DNA of 64,000 bases from Shewanella subflava (GTDB lineage Bacteria > Pseudomonadota > Gammaproteobacteria > Enterobacterales > Shewanellaceae), in contig NZ_JAPDMX010000009.1 of NCBI RefSeq assembly GCF_025971955.1, forward strand, positions 1 to 64,000. Direction: 5' to 3'. Under the pieces are notes generated by a model. The model was given only the letters and a program-made list of their open reading frames with translations, was not told the origin of the DNA and made no database searches. Positions 18,723 through 27,038 of the stretch are shown one piece after another. Position numbers and translations under genes: made by a program. The stretch's first letter is position 1, and every line of letters starts with the position of its first letter.

Positions 18723-21446
18723 ATGAGTCAGCGCAGTATTGTTTCATTATTTAAACCCACCTCTGTGGCGGTGATCGGTGCTTCTGATAACCCCGCCAGA
18801 GCCGGCCGCGCCATCATGAGAAACCTTCTTTCAGGTGGATTTTCTGGGCCTATTATGCCTGTCACCCCTAAATATACTGCGGTGATGGGCGTATTGGCTT
18901 ATCCCAATATTGAAGCACTACCGGTCAAACCTGATTTAGCCATCATCTGTACCGCAGCCCATCGTGTTCCTTCAATTATTGAGCGCCTAGCGCAATTTGG
19001 CTGCAAAGCAGCAATCATCATGGCCAGTGGGATGGCCGATACCTATGATGATAATGGAGTCAGTTTACTTGCCCTAACCCAACAACATGCAAAACGCTAC
19101 GGTATGCGGATTTTAGGCCCTAACAGTTTAGGCATGATATTGCCAACTATCGGCTTAAATGCCAGTCTGGCTCATGCCAGCGCAAAATCAGGTAAAGTGG
19201 CATTTGTCTCTCAATCGGCGGCCATTTGCACCACTGTGCTCGACTGGGCCAATAATAAGGATATTGGTTTCTCTTCGTTTATTTCACTTGGTGATGCATC
19301 AGATATCGATTTTGATGAACTACTAGACTACTTAGGTCGAGACAGTAAAACCTCGGCCATTATGTTGTACATAGATTCCATTAACGACAAGCGCCGATTT
19401 CTATCTGCCGCCAGAGCGGCATCACGCAATAAGCCGATATTTGTGATCAAATCAGGCCGAAGTAACGAAGGTGCCAGAGCCGCAATGATCCACACTGGCG
19501 GCGTGCGAGGTAATGATGCCGTATTTGAAGCCGCATTTCGCCGAGCTGGTATGCTGCGGGTCAATGACCTAATTGAATTATTTGCTGCGGTAGAAAGCCT
19601 TGCCCATGCCAGTGCCTTAAAAGGTGAACGCTTGGCCATTATGAGTAATGGCGGTGGGCCTGCTGTATTAGCCGCCGATGAGTTAATCATCAAAGGTGGT
19701 AAACTGGCGCAATTATCGCCCGCTTTGTTAAATGATTTAAATCAGTATTTACCCAATACTTGGTCAAAACAAAACCCGATAGATATGGTAGGTGATGCGA
19801 ATGCGCAGCGCTATGGTGACACCTTAAAACGTCTGATGGATGAAGATAATATTGATGCGATTTTGATCCTACATTCGCCATCGATATTGCAACAAAGTGA
19901 ACAAATTGCCCAAGCGATCATCGATACTTACTCCCAGCACCCTCGTAAAAACAGGCTCAATATTCTAACCAATTGGAGTGGCGAAGACTCTGCCTATGTT
20001 GCGCGTAAAAAGTTCAATCAGGCCAGCATTCCCACTTATCGAACACCTGAGGGAGCGGTGCGTGCATTTATGCACATGGTTGAATACCGCCGCAATCAAA
20101 AGTTACTGCAAGAAGTCCCCCAGTCTATTCCGGATAACATTCCAACCGACAGTGTTACAGCACGGCAATTGTTGCAGGCCTATCAAAATGAAAATCAATT
20201 GGTGTTAGGCACTTACCAAGTGAGCAATATCTTAAAGGCCTATGGCTTAAACACCATTAATACCTGGTTTGTAACGGATGTCGCTGATGCCGTCACTGTG
20301 GCAGATAACGCCGGTTATCCCGTGGCCTTAAAAGTACAATCTCCTGACTTACAATATAAATCAGATGTTCATGGAGTAATGCTTAACTTAACCAGTTCAG
20401 ATGAGGTTAACCAAGCCGCGCACTCAATTATTGATAGAGTACATCAGGCTAATCCCAATGCTCGAATTGAAGGCTTAGTGATCCAAAAAATGGCATTAAC
20501 TGCTGGCACCCAAGAAATTCGTGTATCGGTGATCAACGATCCGGTATTTGGCCCCGCAATTTGTTTAGGTGAAAGCGGCACCCAATGGGATCCCACCCAA
20601 GATGCATCGGTTGCTCTGCCCCCGCTGAATATGACCTTGGCACGTTACATGGTTATTCAAGCACTCAAAACCAACAAACTGCGTGACCGTCACCTGCCGC
20701 TTGGGCTGAATATGAACGCCCTATGTGTGATGCTCACGCAAATTTCGCATCTCATTATTGATTGCCCTGAAATTGCCGAAATCGACTTTAATCCCGTGCT
20801 GGCTGCCGGCGAGAACATTACCCTGCTGGATGTTGACGTACGCATACATCCTTTGGGACATGACAGCAGTAATCGCCTTGCAATTTTACCCTACCCTAAA
20901 GAATTGGAAGAAACCTTAATTCTTAAAAACGGTTTAGAGGTAATGTTAAGACCGATCCTGCCAGAAGATGAACCTAAGCATATGGACTTTGACAACGCAC
21001 TGTCTGAAGAAGACAGATATAAACGCTACTTTGGCGTGCGCTCAAAAATGACCCATGAAGAAATGGCGGTATTAACCCAGATTGATTACTCACGTGAAAT
21101 GGCGTTTATTGCCACCACAAAACTGGCAGATGGACAAGAGCTAACCTTAGGCGCAGTAAGAGCATCGACTGACCCAGATAATACTGAAGCCGAATTTGCC
21201 ATGGCTGTGCGTACTGATTATCAGGGAATTGGTTTAGGTAAACGATTGCTAGAAAAACTTATCCATTATTATCGTGGCAACAACACCCCTGTCCTGACCG
21301 GCTTTACCATGTTTGAAAACCGTAACATGGCTAATTTAGCTAAGTCACTCGGTTTTGAAGTGACCTTTGATATGGAAGAGCACTTGATAAAAATGCACAT
21401 GGCGTTTGACCATAAAAACACCCCGTCTGAGAAAACTGACAATTGA
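18723..21446 (+). CDS. patZ: PatZ/Pka-type protein lysine acetyltransferase (ADP-forming acyl-CoA synthetase fused to GNAT)
   Basis: This 907-aa protein has an N-terminal CoA-binding domain (VAVIGASDNPARAG at about residue 18). It is followed by succinyl-CoA-ligase-like flavodoxin domains (to about 460), an ATP-grasp domain (about 490-710, with YPVALKVQSPDLQYKSDVHGV) and a C-terminal GNAT domain (about 735-890, with DYQGIGLGKRLLEKL). This order is that of E. coli PatZ (YfiQ), which acetylates acetyl-CoA synthetase and other proteins. The HTGG region that carries the phospho-His of true ADP-forming synthetases is present (IHTGGVRG), so residual synthetase activity is not excluded. The start ATG 18723 follows GAGG at 8-nt spacing. 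The pentapeptide gene follows after two bases. Confidence 0.85.
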   Translation: MSQRSIVSLFKPTSVAVIGASDNPARAGRAIMRNLLSGGFSGPIMPVTPKYTAVMGVLAYPNIEALPVKPDLAIICTAAHRVPSIIERLAQFGCKAAIIMASGMADTYDDNGVSLLALTQQHAKRYGMRILGPNSLGMILPTIGLNASLAHASAKSGKVAFVSQSAAICTTVLDWANNKDIGFSSFISLGDASDIDFDELLDYLGRDSKTSAIMLYIDSINDKRRFLSAARAASRNKPIFVIKSGRSNEGARAAMIHTGGVRGNDAVFEAAFRRAGMLRVNDLIELFAAVESLAHASALKGERLAIMSNGGGPAVLAADELIIKGGKLAQLSPALLNDLNQYLPNTWSKQNPIDMVGDANAQRYGDTLKRLMDEDNIDAILILHSPSILQQSEQIAQAIIDTYSQHPRKNRLNILTNWSGEDSAYVARKKFNQASIPTYRTPEGAVRAFMHMVEYRRNQKLLQEVPQSIPDNIPTDSVTARQLLQAYQNENQLVLGTYQVSNILKAYGLNTINTWFVTDVADAVTVADNAGYPVALKVQSPDLQYKSDVHGVMLNLTSSDEVNQAAHSIIDRVHQANPNARIEGLVIQKMALTAGTQEIRVSVINDPVFGPAICLGESGTQWDPTQDASVALPPLNMTLARYMVIQALKTNKLRDRHLPLGLNMNALCVMLTQISHLIIDCPEIAEIDFNPVLAAGENITLLDVDVRIHPLGHDSSNRLAILPYPKELEETLILKNGLEVMLRPILPEDEPKHMDFDNALSEEDRYKRYFGVRSKMTHEEMAVLTQIDYSREMAFIATTKLADGQELTLGAVRASTDPDNTEAEFAMAVRTDYQGIGLGKRLLEKLIHYYRGNNTPVLTGFTMFENRNMANLAKSLGFEVTFDMEEHLIKMHMAFDHKNTPSEKTDN

Positions 21447-21448
21447 TT

Positions 21449-22042
21449 ATGCTTCAAGATAACCAACAATATTATGATCAACTATTTACTGAGTTATCAC
21501 TGAGCGATACAACCCTTGTATCGATTGAATTTGAACAGTGTGATTTTAGTGGCTGTGACTTTTCAGCGACGACATTCAGTCATTGTAAGTTCATTAACTG
21601 CGCTTTTAACCAATGTAATTTAAGCTTACTCAAAATAAATTACTCGCAGTTTCTCGAGATACGCTTCATTGATTGTAAAATGATTGGTATCGATTGGACG
21701 CAAGCAAATTGGCCTAAATTTACCGTTAATCCTGAGCTGTCATTCACGCGGTGCATATTAAACGATAGCTCCTTTTTCGGTTTAACCATACATGAACTGG
21801 TTTTAGAAGAGTGTAAAGTACAGGAGGTTGATTTTAGAAGTGGTGACTTTTTTAACGCATCGATGACCTACAGTGATTTTCATAACAGTTTGTTTATGCG
21901 CACCAATCTACAAAAAGTTGATTTTACAGAGTCAACCAATTTCAGCATTAATGTGAATGAAAATAATCTCACTAAAGCTAAGTTTTCCCGCTTCGAAGCG
22001 CTCAGCTTATTGGAAAGTTTAGGTATAGAGCTAGTCGATTAA
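21449..22042 (+). CDS. Pentapeptide-repeat protein
   Basis: About 197 residues with repeated A/C(D/N)FxxC-type pentapeptides (FEQCDFSGCDFSATTFSHCK, then FINCAFNQCNL), predicting a right-handed quadrilateral beta helix. It is cytoplasmic, with no signal peptide. Qnr and McbG proteins share this fold and protect DNA gyrase, and the length is near Qnr (about 215), but repeat regularity is lost in the middle (about residues 65-105). I would not call it a resistance gene. It starts two bases after the patZ stop and is probably cotranscribed. The ATG is chosen over a TTG at 21443 that overlaps the patZ stop codon. Confidence 0.75.
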   Translation: MLQDNQQYYDQLFTELSLSDTTLVSIEFEQCDFSGCDFSATTFSHCKFINCAFNQCNLSLLKINYSQFLEIRFIDCKMIGIDWTQANWPKFTVNPELSFTRCILNDSSFFGLTIHELVLEECKVQEVDFRSGDFFNASMTYSDFHNSLFMRTNLQKVDFTESTNFSINVNENNLTKAKFSRFEALSLLESLGIELVD

Positions 22043-22051
22043 ATAAGGGGA

Positions 22052-22077
22052 TTGCATGTTTTTTACAAAACATGCAA
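22052..22077 (+). terminator. Hairpin after the pentapeptide gene
   Basis: A perfect 11-bp stem TTGCATGTTTT/AAAACATGCAA with loop TTAC. No U-tract follows, so it could protect the mRNA 3' end or be a weak terminator. Confidence 0.5.
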
Positions 22078-22275
22078 CTGCCACTAAACCAAGTCAAGCG
22101 TTGGTGAATCGCAAGCTGATTAAATAACTATTCCCCTCGCCCAAGTTTTCATCGGCTATCTTCTTAATGGCTTTCACCAAAGATGAGCAAAATACCTATC
22201 AAAACATTAAAAATCAGAGAAGCGCTAACGCGCTATTGAGCATAAATTAGCCCAAGTCGACTTTCATCAGCGATT

Positions 22276-22695
22276 TCATTCTTGATAGACATTACGTTCG
22301 CTGGGTAGATCCGTTAAATATTGCACAAACTCAACTTCATAACCATTTGGGTCAATAAAATACACACTTTTAGCATGGGGCACATTTCCACCCCAAATTC
22401 TCACCTCAAAACCAGCACCCTTTAAGCGCTCGATCAAACCTGCTAAATCATTCACCACATAAGCAAAATGGGCTACACCAAGCTCATTTGAGGTTAACTC
22501 TCGCACTTTGCCAGTGCCTGAATCGTTTAATGACAAGTAGTGATTATCATCACCAAAATGCAGCCATTTACGTGAAACGCCATACCATGTCGACTCGCCG
22601 CCACCTCTTACTCGCCAATGGGGCATAGCAGCACGGTAAAATGCTAAAGTTTGTTCTAAATCTTTTACTACAATATTTAAATGCTCTAAGTACAT
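22276..22695 (-). CDS. VOC-superfamily (glyoxalase/dioxygenase fold) protein, SoxR target
   Basis: This 139-aa protein has two beta-alpha-beta-beta-beta modules. It starts LEHLNIVVKDLEQTLAFYR and ends with IDPNGYEVEFVQYL. Metal-ligand candidates are the His of LEHLN, the His of GVAHFAYVV and the Glu of YEVEFV, a common VOC pattern. The reaction is unknown; relatives include glyoxalases, thiol transferases and bleomycin-binding proteins. The start is ATG 22695 after AGGAT. The promoter has a textbook SoxR box and the gene is divergent from soxR, so a role in redox-cycler or electrophile defence is likely. Confidence 0.8.
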   Translation of the reverse strand: MYLEHLNIVVKDLEQTLAFYRAAMPHWRVRGGGESTWYGVSRKWLHFGDDNHYLSLNDSGTGKVRELTSNELGVAHFAYVVNDLAGLIERLKGAGFEVRIWGGNVPHAKSVYFIDPNGYEVEFVQYLTDLPSERNVYQE

Positions 22696-22736
22696 ATCCA
22701 ATCCTGTTTAATAAATTTATTCACTCACTGAGCACA

Positions 22737-22767
22737 AGCATAAAATCTCAAGTTAACTTGAGGTAAA
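22737..22767 (-). promoter_or_regulatory. SoxR-activated promoter with SoxR box
   Basis: On the minus strand there is a -35 TTTACC (22762-22767), a 19-bp spacer and a -10 TATGCT (22737-22742). The perfect palindrome CTCAAGTTAACTTGAG (22747-22762) fills the spacer. The same -35, spacer length and box occur in the E. coli soxS promoter. The overlong spacer is the mark of MerR-type activation. It faces the VOC gene, while soxR starts 49 bp away on the other strand. Confidence 0.9.
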
Positions 22768-22811
22768 GTGATTTTTTGGTTATGTTAGAAAAAAATCTTT
22801 GAAGGACTGTT

Positions 22812-23258
22812 ATGCTCAACGAATATGACTTATCTGTTGGTCAAGTCGCAACACGCTGCGGGGTAAAGGTTTCGACATTACACTTTTATGAGCAAAAGGG
22901 ATTAATAAAATCATTGCGCAATCAAGGAAATCAGCGGCGTTACCCACGTGATGTGTTAAGAAGGATTTCAGTGATTAAAGCGGCACAGCAATTCGGTATC
23001 AGTTTACACGACATCCAACAAGCATTTAGTCATCTACCCAATCAACGCACGCCCAACAAAGATGATTGGAGTCAACTTTCAAAGACATGGAAAAACCAAC
23101 TCAATACCCAAATTAATGCATTAGAAGATTTAAGAGATTCGCTTGAGGGCTGTATCGGCTGTGGTTGTCTGTCGATGACAAGTTGTCCTTTGTATAATCC
23201 CAATGACACCTTAGCAACCAAAGGCGATGGCGCAGTGTTATTGGCCAAACCTAAGTAA
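22812..23258 (+). CDS. soxR: Redox-sensitive MerR-family regulator SoxR
   Basis: This 148-aa protein has a MerR winged helix at the N-terminus (LSVGQVATRCGVKVSTLHFYE), a dimerisation helix (about 80-112) and the [2Fe-2S] ligands Cys114, Cys117, Cys119 and Cys125 in the SoxR spacing C-x2-C-x-C-x5-C. Oxidation of the cluster by redox-cycling compounds turns on target promoters. There is no soxS next door. The divergent VOC gene carries the SoxR box, as in non-enteric bacteria where SoxR acts directly on small regulons. Confidence 0.95.
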   Translation: MLNEYDLSVGQVATRCGVKVSTLHFYEQKGLIKSLRNQGNQRRYPRDVLRRISVIKAAQQFGISLHDIQQAFSHLPNQRTPNKDDWSQLSKTWKNQLNTQINALEDLRDSLEGCIGCGCLSMTSCPLYNPNDTLATKGDGAVLLAKPK

Positions 23259-23263
23259 TGAAT

Positions 23264-23288
23264 CCACCTTCTGAAGAAGGTGGCTTTG
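23264..23288 (+). terminator. Terminator of soxR
   Basis: CCACCTTCT and AGAAGGTGG form an inverted repeat with a 2-nt centre, so the inner pairs open as the loop. A short CTTTG follows. It begins six nt after the stop. Confidence 0.55.
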
Positions 23289-23289
23289 A

Positions 23290-23504
23290 TATCACTCCCT
23301 AAAAGGGCACTTTCCTACCGTGCGTGACAAGGCCCCGTAAATATATCCCTATAGGCTCTACTAAATCATCCCTGATTTAGAAGCTTGTATTGCACCATTT
23401 GCAAAGCTCACGTATCACTTAAGTTAATCAGCTATTGAACGTACTTCGGGTAAAGCCTAATTGAAGATAACCCCCTACTGAAGTAGGTGTTTTGGGGCTG
23501 AAAA
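23290..23504. other. Structured non-coding intergenic stretch
   Basis: No coding frame is convincing here. The stretch contains a perfect 8-bp hairpin, CTAAATCA-TCCC-TGATTTAG (23361-23380), a TGCACCATTTGCA dyad near 23394 and a CCTACTGAAGTAGG hairpin near 23474. The density of dyads and the phrase GCTTGTATTGCACCATTTGC resemble dispersed intergenic repeats of this group of bacteria, but no second copy is in the window. Confidence 0.35.
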
Positions 23505-23534
23505 TGAAAAAGGGTTTAGCCTTGCGACTAAACC
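23505..23534 (-). terminator. Terminator of the small heat-shock gene
   Basis: A perfect 8-bp stem GGGTTTAG/CTAAACCC is followed on the minus strand by CTTTTTC. It lies about 50 nt past the stop. Confidence 0.8.
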
Positions 23535-23584
23535 CTGATGAAAATATCATCTAATGGGGGAAGATTGAGAACAATGAAACAAGC

Positions 23585-24034
23585 TTATTCAGAGATGAGT
23601 CTAGCGCTCGTAATTTCAATTTTACGTGCTTTCATTGCTTCAGGAATTTCACGTTCCAAATCAATATTCAACAACCCATTTTCTAATTCTGCACCTATCA
23701 CTTTAACATGATCGGCTAGCTGAAAAGTGCGTTCAAATCCGCGTTCAGCAATGCCTTGGTGCAAATATTTACGTTCATCCTTTTGGTTAGCTTTGCTACC
23801 TTTGATCACAAGTTTTTCACCTTCACTGGTGATATCAAGTTCTGTCATGCTAAAACCCGCTACGGCCATGGTGATCCGATAATGGTTTTCACCTAATAAT
23901 TCGATATTGTATGGCGGGTAACCATTGCTACCATTATTGGCTGCTGCATGCTCCGCAAGTTGCGCTAAACGGTCAAAACCTATCGCACTGCGGTAAAGAG
24001 GTGTTAAATCTGGAGAAATAGAAAAATTACGCAT
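23585..24034 (-). CDS. ibpA: Small heat-shock protein, IbpA type
   Basis: This 149-aa Hsp20-family holdase binds unfolding proteins in the cytoplasm and passes them to DnaK/ClpB. It has an N-terminal arm ([23 protein letters not shown]), an alpha-crystallin domain (about residues 38-125, with [20 protein letters not shown] and [17 protein letters not shown]) and the C-terminal I-x-I/V-like KIEITS anchor. The start ATG 24034 is set by AAGGA seven bases upstream; an ATG at 24040 is too close to that site. The leader folds as a ROSE-type thermometer and a weak sigma-32-like promoter lies farther up. Confidence 0.92.
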   Translation of the reverse strand: MRNFSISPDLTPLYRSAIGFDRLAQLAEHAAANNGSNGYPPYNIELLGENHYRITMAVAGFSMTELDITSEGEKLVIKGSKANQKDERKYLHQGIAERGFERTFQLADHVKVIGAELENGLLNIDLEREIPEAMKARKIEITSARLISE

Positions 24035-24100
24035 AATCATATCCTTGTCTAAAGCAATATGTAAAAAATTAAGCCATTATTGGCAAAAGTACATTGCCCT
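24034..24100 (-). ncRNA. ROSE-type RNA thermometer in the ibpA 5' UTR
   Basis: The last leader hairpin (24038-24061) pairs CATATTGCTT with AAGGATATG: five outer pairs, a T-G pair, a bulged G and three inner pairs. This sequesters the Shine-Dalgarno AAGGA opposite a TTGCTT element. The UYGCU/AGGA pairing with a bulged G is the ROSE hallmark. An upstream helix GGCAA/TTGCC (24082-24098) completes a multi-hairpin leader. Heating would open the weak helix and expose the ribosome site. Confidence 0.75.
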
Positions 24101-24107
24101 TTCGGCG

Positions 24108-24137
24108 CAATGGATCGCAAAATGTTAAAACCTCAAT
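24108..24137 (-). promoter_or_regulatory. Possible sigma-32 promoter of ibpA
   Basis: On the minus strand TTGAGG and TCCATTG are separated by about 16 bp, a partial match to CTTGAAA...CCCATNT. It would place transcription start at the beginning of the thermometer. Confidence 0.3.
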
Positions 24138-24227
24138 TGAGCATTTAAATGTGTCATCTTGCTACAAAATAGATATGTGGGTAGCCATAATAAATTCAAG
24201 GGCACGCATTAAAAAAATGACAAAAAA

Positions 24228-24260
24228 AAGAACAATCCACTGAATAAGTGGATTGTTCTT
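24228..24260 (-). terminator. Strong terminator of the 5'-nucleotidase gene
   Basis: A perfect 14-bp stem AAGAACAATCCACT/AGTGGATTGTTCTT with loop GAATA. On the minus strand it is followed by a long T-tract. Confidence 0.92.
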
Positions 24261-24288
24261 AAGGTATCACGCCCAATTTACGGCTAAA

Positions 24289-25995
24289 TTAGTTTAACTC
24301 ACAACCTAAAACGCTATTAGAGTTAGTGTAGATAATGTCGCCTACTGGTGCATAATCTGCAGCCACAATCATGCCTTTATCTTTAAAGTAAGTATAAAGT
24401 ACTTCGGCATCCACATAACCTGTTTGAACTGATTCAAGTTTAGGGTATCCATCACCACCGGCAGCATTATAGCTTGGTACCGTAAAGGTATAGCTGCTAT
24501 CTGCTGCAAAGGTTTTTCCGTTAATTTCGCTGATATCAACCGTATTTGCGGCACAATCTACGGTCATTTTAACCCCAGTGATTTGTGCATATGCCCCTGA
24601 ATTACGTCGAAATGAAGCAACAGCACCTAAATAATCAGCAACCTCTGCACCCGTTAAGGTATTTAAGGTAACCATGTTACCAAATGGCTGAACAGTCAAA
24701 ACGTCGCGGTAAGAAATATCACCAGCATCGATAGAGGCACGAACGCCACCAGAGTTCATTACTGAGAAATCAGCATTGACTTTGGTCCTTTGTGCTTCAG
24801 CAATTAAACGCCCTAGGTTGGTTTGCTGGAAGCGGACAATACTTCTGTCACCTTCTAATCGTGCATCGGTCTGAGCAATCACTTCACCTAATTGTCCTTG
24901 ACCACGATCTTGATAATATTGCAGTAATTGCTTCAAATCTGCATCAGGTACAATTTCTTCACCAATAAACACTTTGGTTTTATTACCTGCCGCATCTTCA
25001 ACGGTTTTCTTCAGGTTTACCGGGATCAATTTATAACTGGCAAGGTTTAACTTACCATTGAAGTATTCGAAATCCGCACGGCCCACATATTTACCCCATT
25101 CATGGGCTTGCATGATGTAAGTACCATTTTGCATATCAGGCACACAGTCATCTCCTGGTTTGAAGTCAGCGTATTCGTTTGTACCCGGCTCCATACACAC
25201 TGGATTTTGTGAGTGACCACCGATAACCGCGTGTAAATCGCCTTCATTTAATGCACGAGCAAGCTCTACATCACCTGGGGCATTGCTACCATGTTTACCA
25301 TCCTCATAATGGCCCATATGCGTGGTAGCAAAAATTAAGTCAGCTTCATTGTTGGCTTTGATTTCAGCAATCACTTTCGCCACTTCGGTTTTCGGATCGG
25401 TAAACACGATATCACTGATGTATTCAGGATTACCCAGTTTCGCGGTATCTTCTGTTGTTAAGCCAATAACGGCAATGCGCACACCATTAATATTAAAGAC
25501 TTTGTAGGGTTCAAAATAACGTGTGACGCCGTCAGCGTGATAAATATTAGCCGCAAGCATTGGGAAGTTAGCGATAGAGCGTTGTGAGTCAAGCACTGCT
25601 AATGGATTATCAAATTCATGATTACCCACGGCCATCGCGTCGTAACGGATTTCATTCATGCCAATGAAGTCTGGGATTGCATCTTGTAAATCTGACTCTG
25701 GCACACCGGTATTGATATCTCCCCCAGATAACAAAATACTCTCGCCACCGTTAGCGCTCACCTGTGCGCGGATTTGGTCAATTAATGCCTTACGTGCAGC
25801 CATGCCATATTCACCGTCTTTGTTTTCCCAAAAACGACCATGGTTATCATTGGTGTGCAATACAGTAAAGATTTTACATTCAGCCCCTGCTTCAGCACAG
25901 GTTGTCGGGACTTTTACATCGTCATCGCTGTTACAACCTACTAGCGCGGCAAGCACGGCAGATGCCAAGATCCCTTTCATTAACATTTTAGACAT
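24289..25995 (-). CDS. UshA-like 5'-nucleotidase/UDP-sugar hydrolase, lipoprotein
   Basis: This 568-aa enzyme hydrolyses extracytoplasmic nucleotides, releasing phosphate and nucleoside. The signal peptide ends in lipobox ALVGC (about residue 21). The metallophosphatase domain shows HTNDNHGRF, SGGDINTG, VGNHEFDNP and GGHSQNP. The C-terminal nucleotide-binding domain shows NSGGVRASI and the FGNMVTLNTLTG segment. Extra Cys residues in a loop near 275-290 may form a disulfide. The start ATG 25995 is preceded by GGGG. A three-repeat Pho box upstream implies induction under phosphate limitation. Confidence 0.9.
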   Translation of the reverse strand: MSKMLMKGILASAVLAALVGCNSDDDVKVPTTCAEAGAECKIFTVLHTNDNHGRFWENKDGEYGMAARKALIDQIRAQVSANGGESILLSGGDINTGVPESDLQDAIPDFIGMNEIRYDAMAVGNHEFDNPLAVLDSQRSIANFPMLAANIYHADGVTRYFEPYKVFNINGVRIAVIGLTTEDTAKLGNPEYISDIVFTDPKTEVAKVIAEIKANNEADLIFATTHMGHYEDGKHGSNAPGDVELARALNEGDLHAVIGGHSQNPVCMEPGTNEYADFKPGDDCVPDMQNGTYIMQAHEWGKYVGRADFEYFNGKLNLASYKLIPVNLKKTVEDAAGNKTKVFIGEEIVPDADLKQLLQYYQDRGQGQLGEVIAQTDARLEGDRSIVRFQQTNLGRLIAEAQRTKVNADFSVMNSGGVRASIDAGDISYRDVLTVQPFGNMVTLNTLTGAEVADYLGAVASFRRNSGAYAQITGVKMTVDCAANTVDISEINGKTFAADSSYTFTVPSYNAAGGDGYPKLESVQTGYVDAEVLYTYFKDKGMIVAADYAPVGDIIYTNSNSVLGCELN

Positions 25996-26096
25996 TTGTA
26001 ACCCCATTGATTAATTATCTTGTATTTATTTATCTTGATTTGATAAGCGAATTTTTTAATTCACCACAAAATAATAGCAAACAATGGGTCAATAAC

Positions 26097-26125
26097 GTGA
26101 CAACTTTATGACAGAAAAATGACAT
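26097..26125 (-). promoter_or_regulatory. Pho box (PhoB-binding repeats)
   Basis: On the minus strand TGTCA occurs three times at exactly 11-bp spacing (TGACA on the plus strand at 26098, 26109 and 26120). The core CTGTCATAAAGTTGTCAC matches 16 of 18 positions of the PhoB consensus. It lies about 100 bp upstream of the 5'-nucleotidase start, with an AT-rich -10 candidate TATTAT downstream. Confidence 0.8.
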
Positions 26126-26213
26126 TTAATGCAGTATTAACAAAGAGTTATCTTGCAAATTATTCTCATACAAGAACAAGTGAGCCCACATTATCACCAT
26201 TCAAAGGGACCAA

Positions 26214-26251
26214 CAAAAAAGGCTTAATCCATTAATTCGGATTAAGCCTTT
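26214..26251 (-). terminator. Terminator of the esterase operon
   Basis: A perfect 13-bp stem AAAGGCTTAATCC/GGATTAAGCCTTT is followed on the minus strand by TTTGTTGG. It separates the esterase gene from the Pho-box promoter downstream. Confidence 0.85.
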
Positions 26252-26335
26252 AAAATACCGTACTATTTATGTTTAAAAGCCAATGCGCCAAACTGTCTTA
26301 TATACAGAACAAGCTCAATCTAAAGCGAGCACACG

Positions 26336-27007
26336 TTAATTCAATAACGAATTTATCCATTGACCAATCTCAGCTAATTGGTTAGGTAAAACGCTATGAG
26401 CCATCGGATAGGTCTTCCATGTCGTGTGATAACCGGCATTATTTAATGCATCAAATGCCATTTTACCCGCAAATAACGGCACAACTTCATCCTGTTCACC
26501 ATGATTTTGTAAAATGGGCGTTTGCTTATTAGCGGCAGATAACTGCTCAGGTAAATGTTCGCCACCAGGCAAGTAACAAGAAAGCGCCATAATCCCTGCG
26601 AGGGGCTGCTCAAAGCGTAAGCCGGTAAACAAGCTCATGACCCCGCCTTGGCTGAATCCAGCTAGAATAATGCGATTTGCGGGGATACCAGATGCAATTT
26701 GTTGCTCAATGAGGTGCTTAATCTGTAACTCTGACGCCAAAACGCCCTCAATATCGGCACGGTCATGTAAATCCATACTTTTAATGTCATACCAAGAACG
26801 CATAATATAGCCGCCATTTATGGTAACAGGCTGCTCTGGTGCATGGGGGAATATAAAACGAATAGCATGGCCAGCAGGTAACCCAAATACAGGTACAACG
26901 GGCGCAAAACCCGCGCCAGAGTCACCTAAACCATGTAACCAGATCACGCATGATGTGGCCGTAATACTTGGTTCTACAACAATGGCATCAAGAGTTGATT
27001 GATTCAT
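26336..27007 (-). CDS. Carboxylesterase, alpha/beta hydrolase of the phospholipase/carboxylesterase family
   Basis: This 223-aa cytoplasmic serine hydrolase resembles Pseudomonas EstB and eukaryotic acyl-protein thioesterases. It shows the oxyanion region WLHGLGDSGAGF, the nucleophile elbow GFSQGG (Ser about 120), Asp in HGEQDEVVP and the late His in PMAHSV, so the triad is complete. The natural substrate is unknown; short-chain esters are usual. It is the last gene of a minus-strand run after DUF3389 and ends at a strong terminator. Confidence 0.88.
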   Translation of the reverse strand: MNQSTLDAIVVEPSITATSCVIWLHGLGDSGAGFAPVVPVFGLPAGHAIRFIFPHAPEQPVTINGGYIMRSWYDIKSMDLHDRADIEGVLASELQIKHLIEQQIASGIPANRIILAGFSQGGVMSLFTGLRFEQPLAGIMALSCYLPGGEHLPEQLSAANKQTPILQNHGEQDEVVPLFAGKMAFDALNNAGYHTTWKTYPMAHSVLPNQLAEIGQWINSLLN

Positions 27008-27038
27008 GTAATTCCTTAATTAATCAGTAATTTCTTAT

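Noticed and set aside
21449..22042. Qnr-type quinolone resistance gene
   Set aside because: The fold is shared, but repeats break down in the middle and the Qnr-specific loops are not seen.
17427..24300. Genomic island or prophage remnant
   Set aside because: No integrase, transposase or attachment repeats, and codon usage looks like that of the flanking genes.
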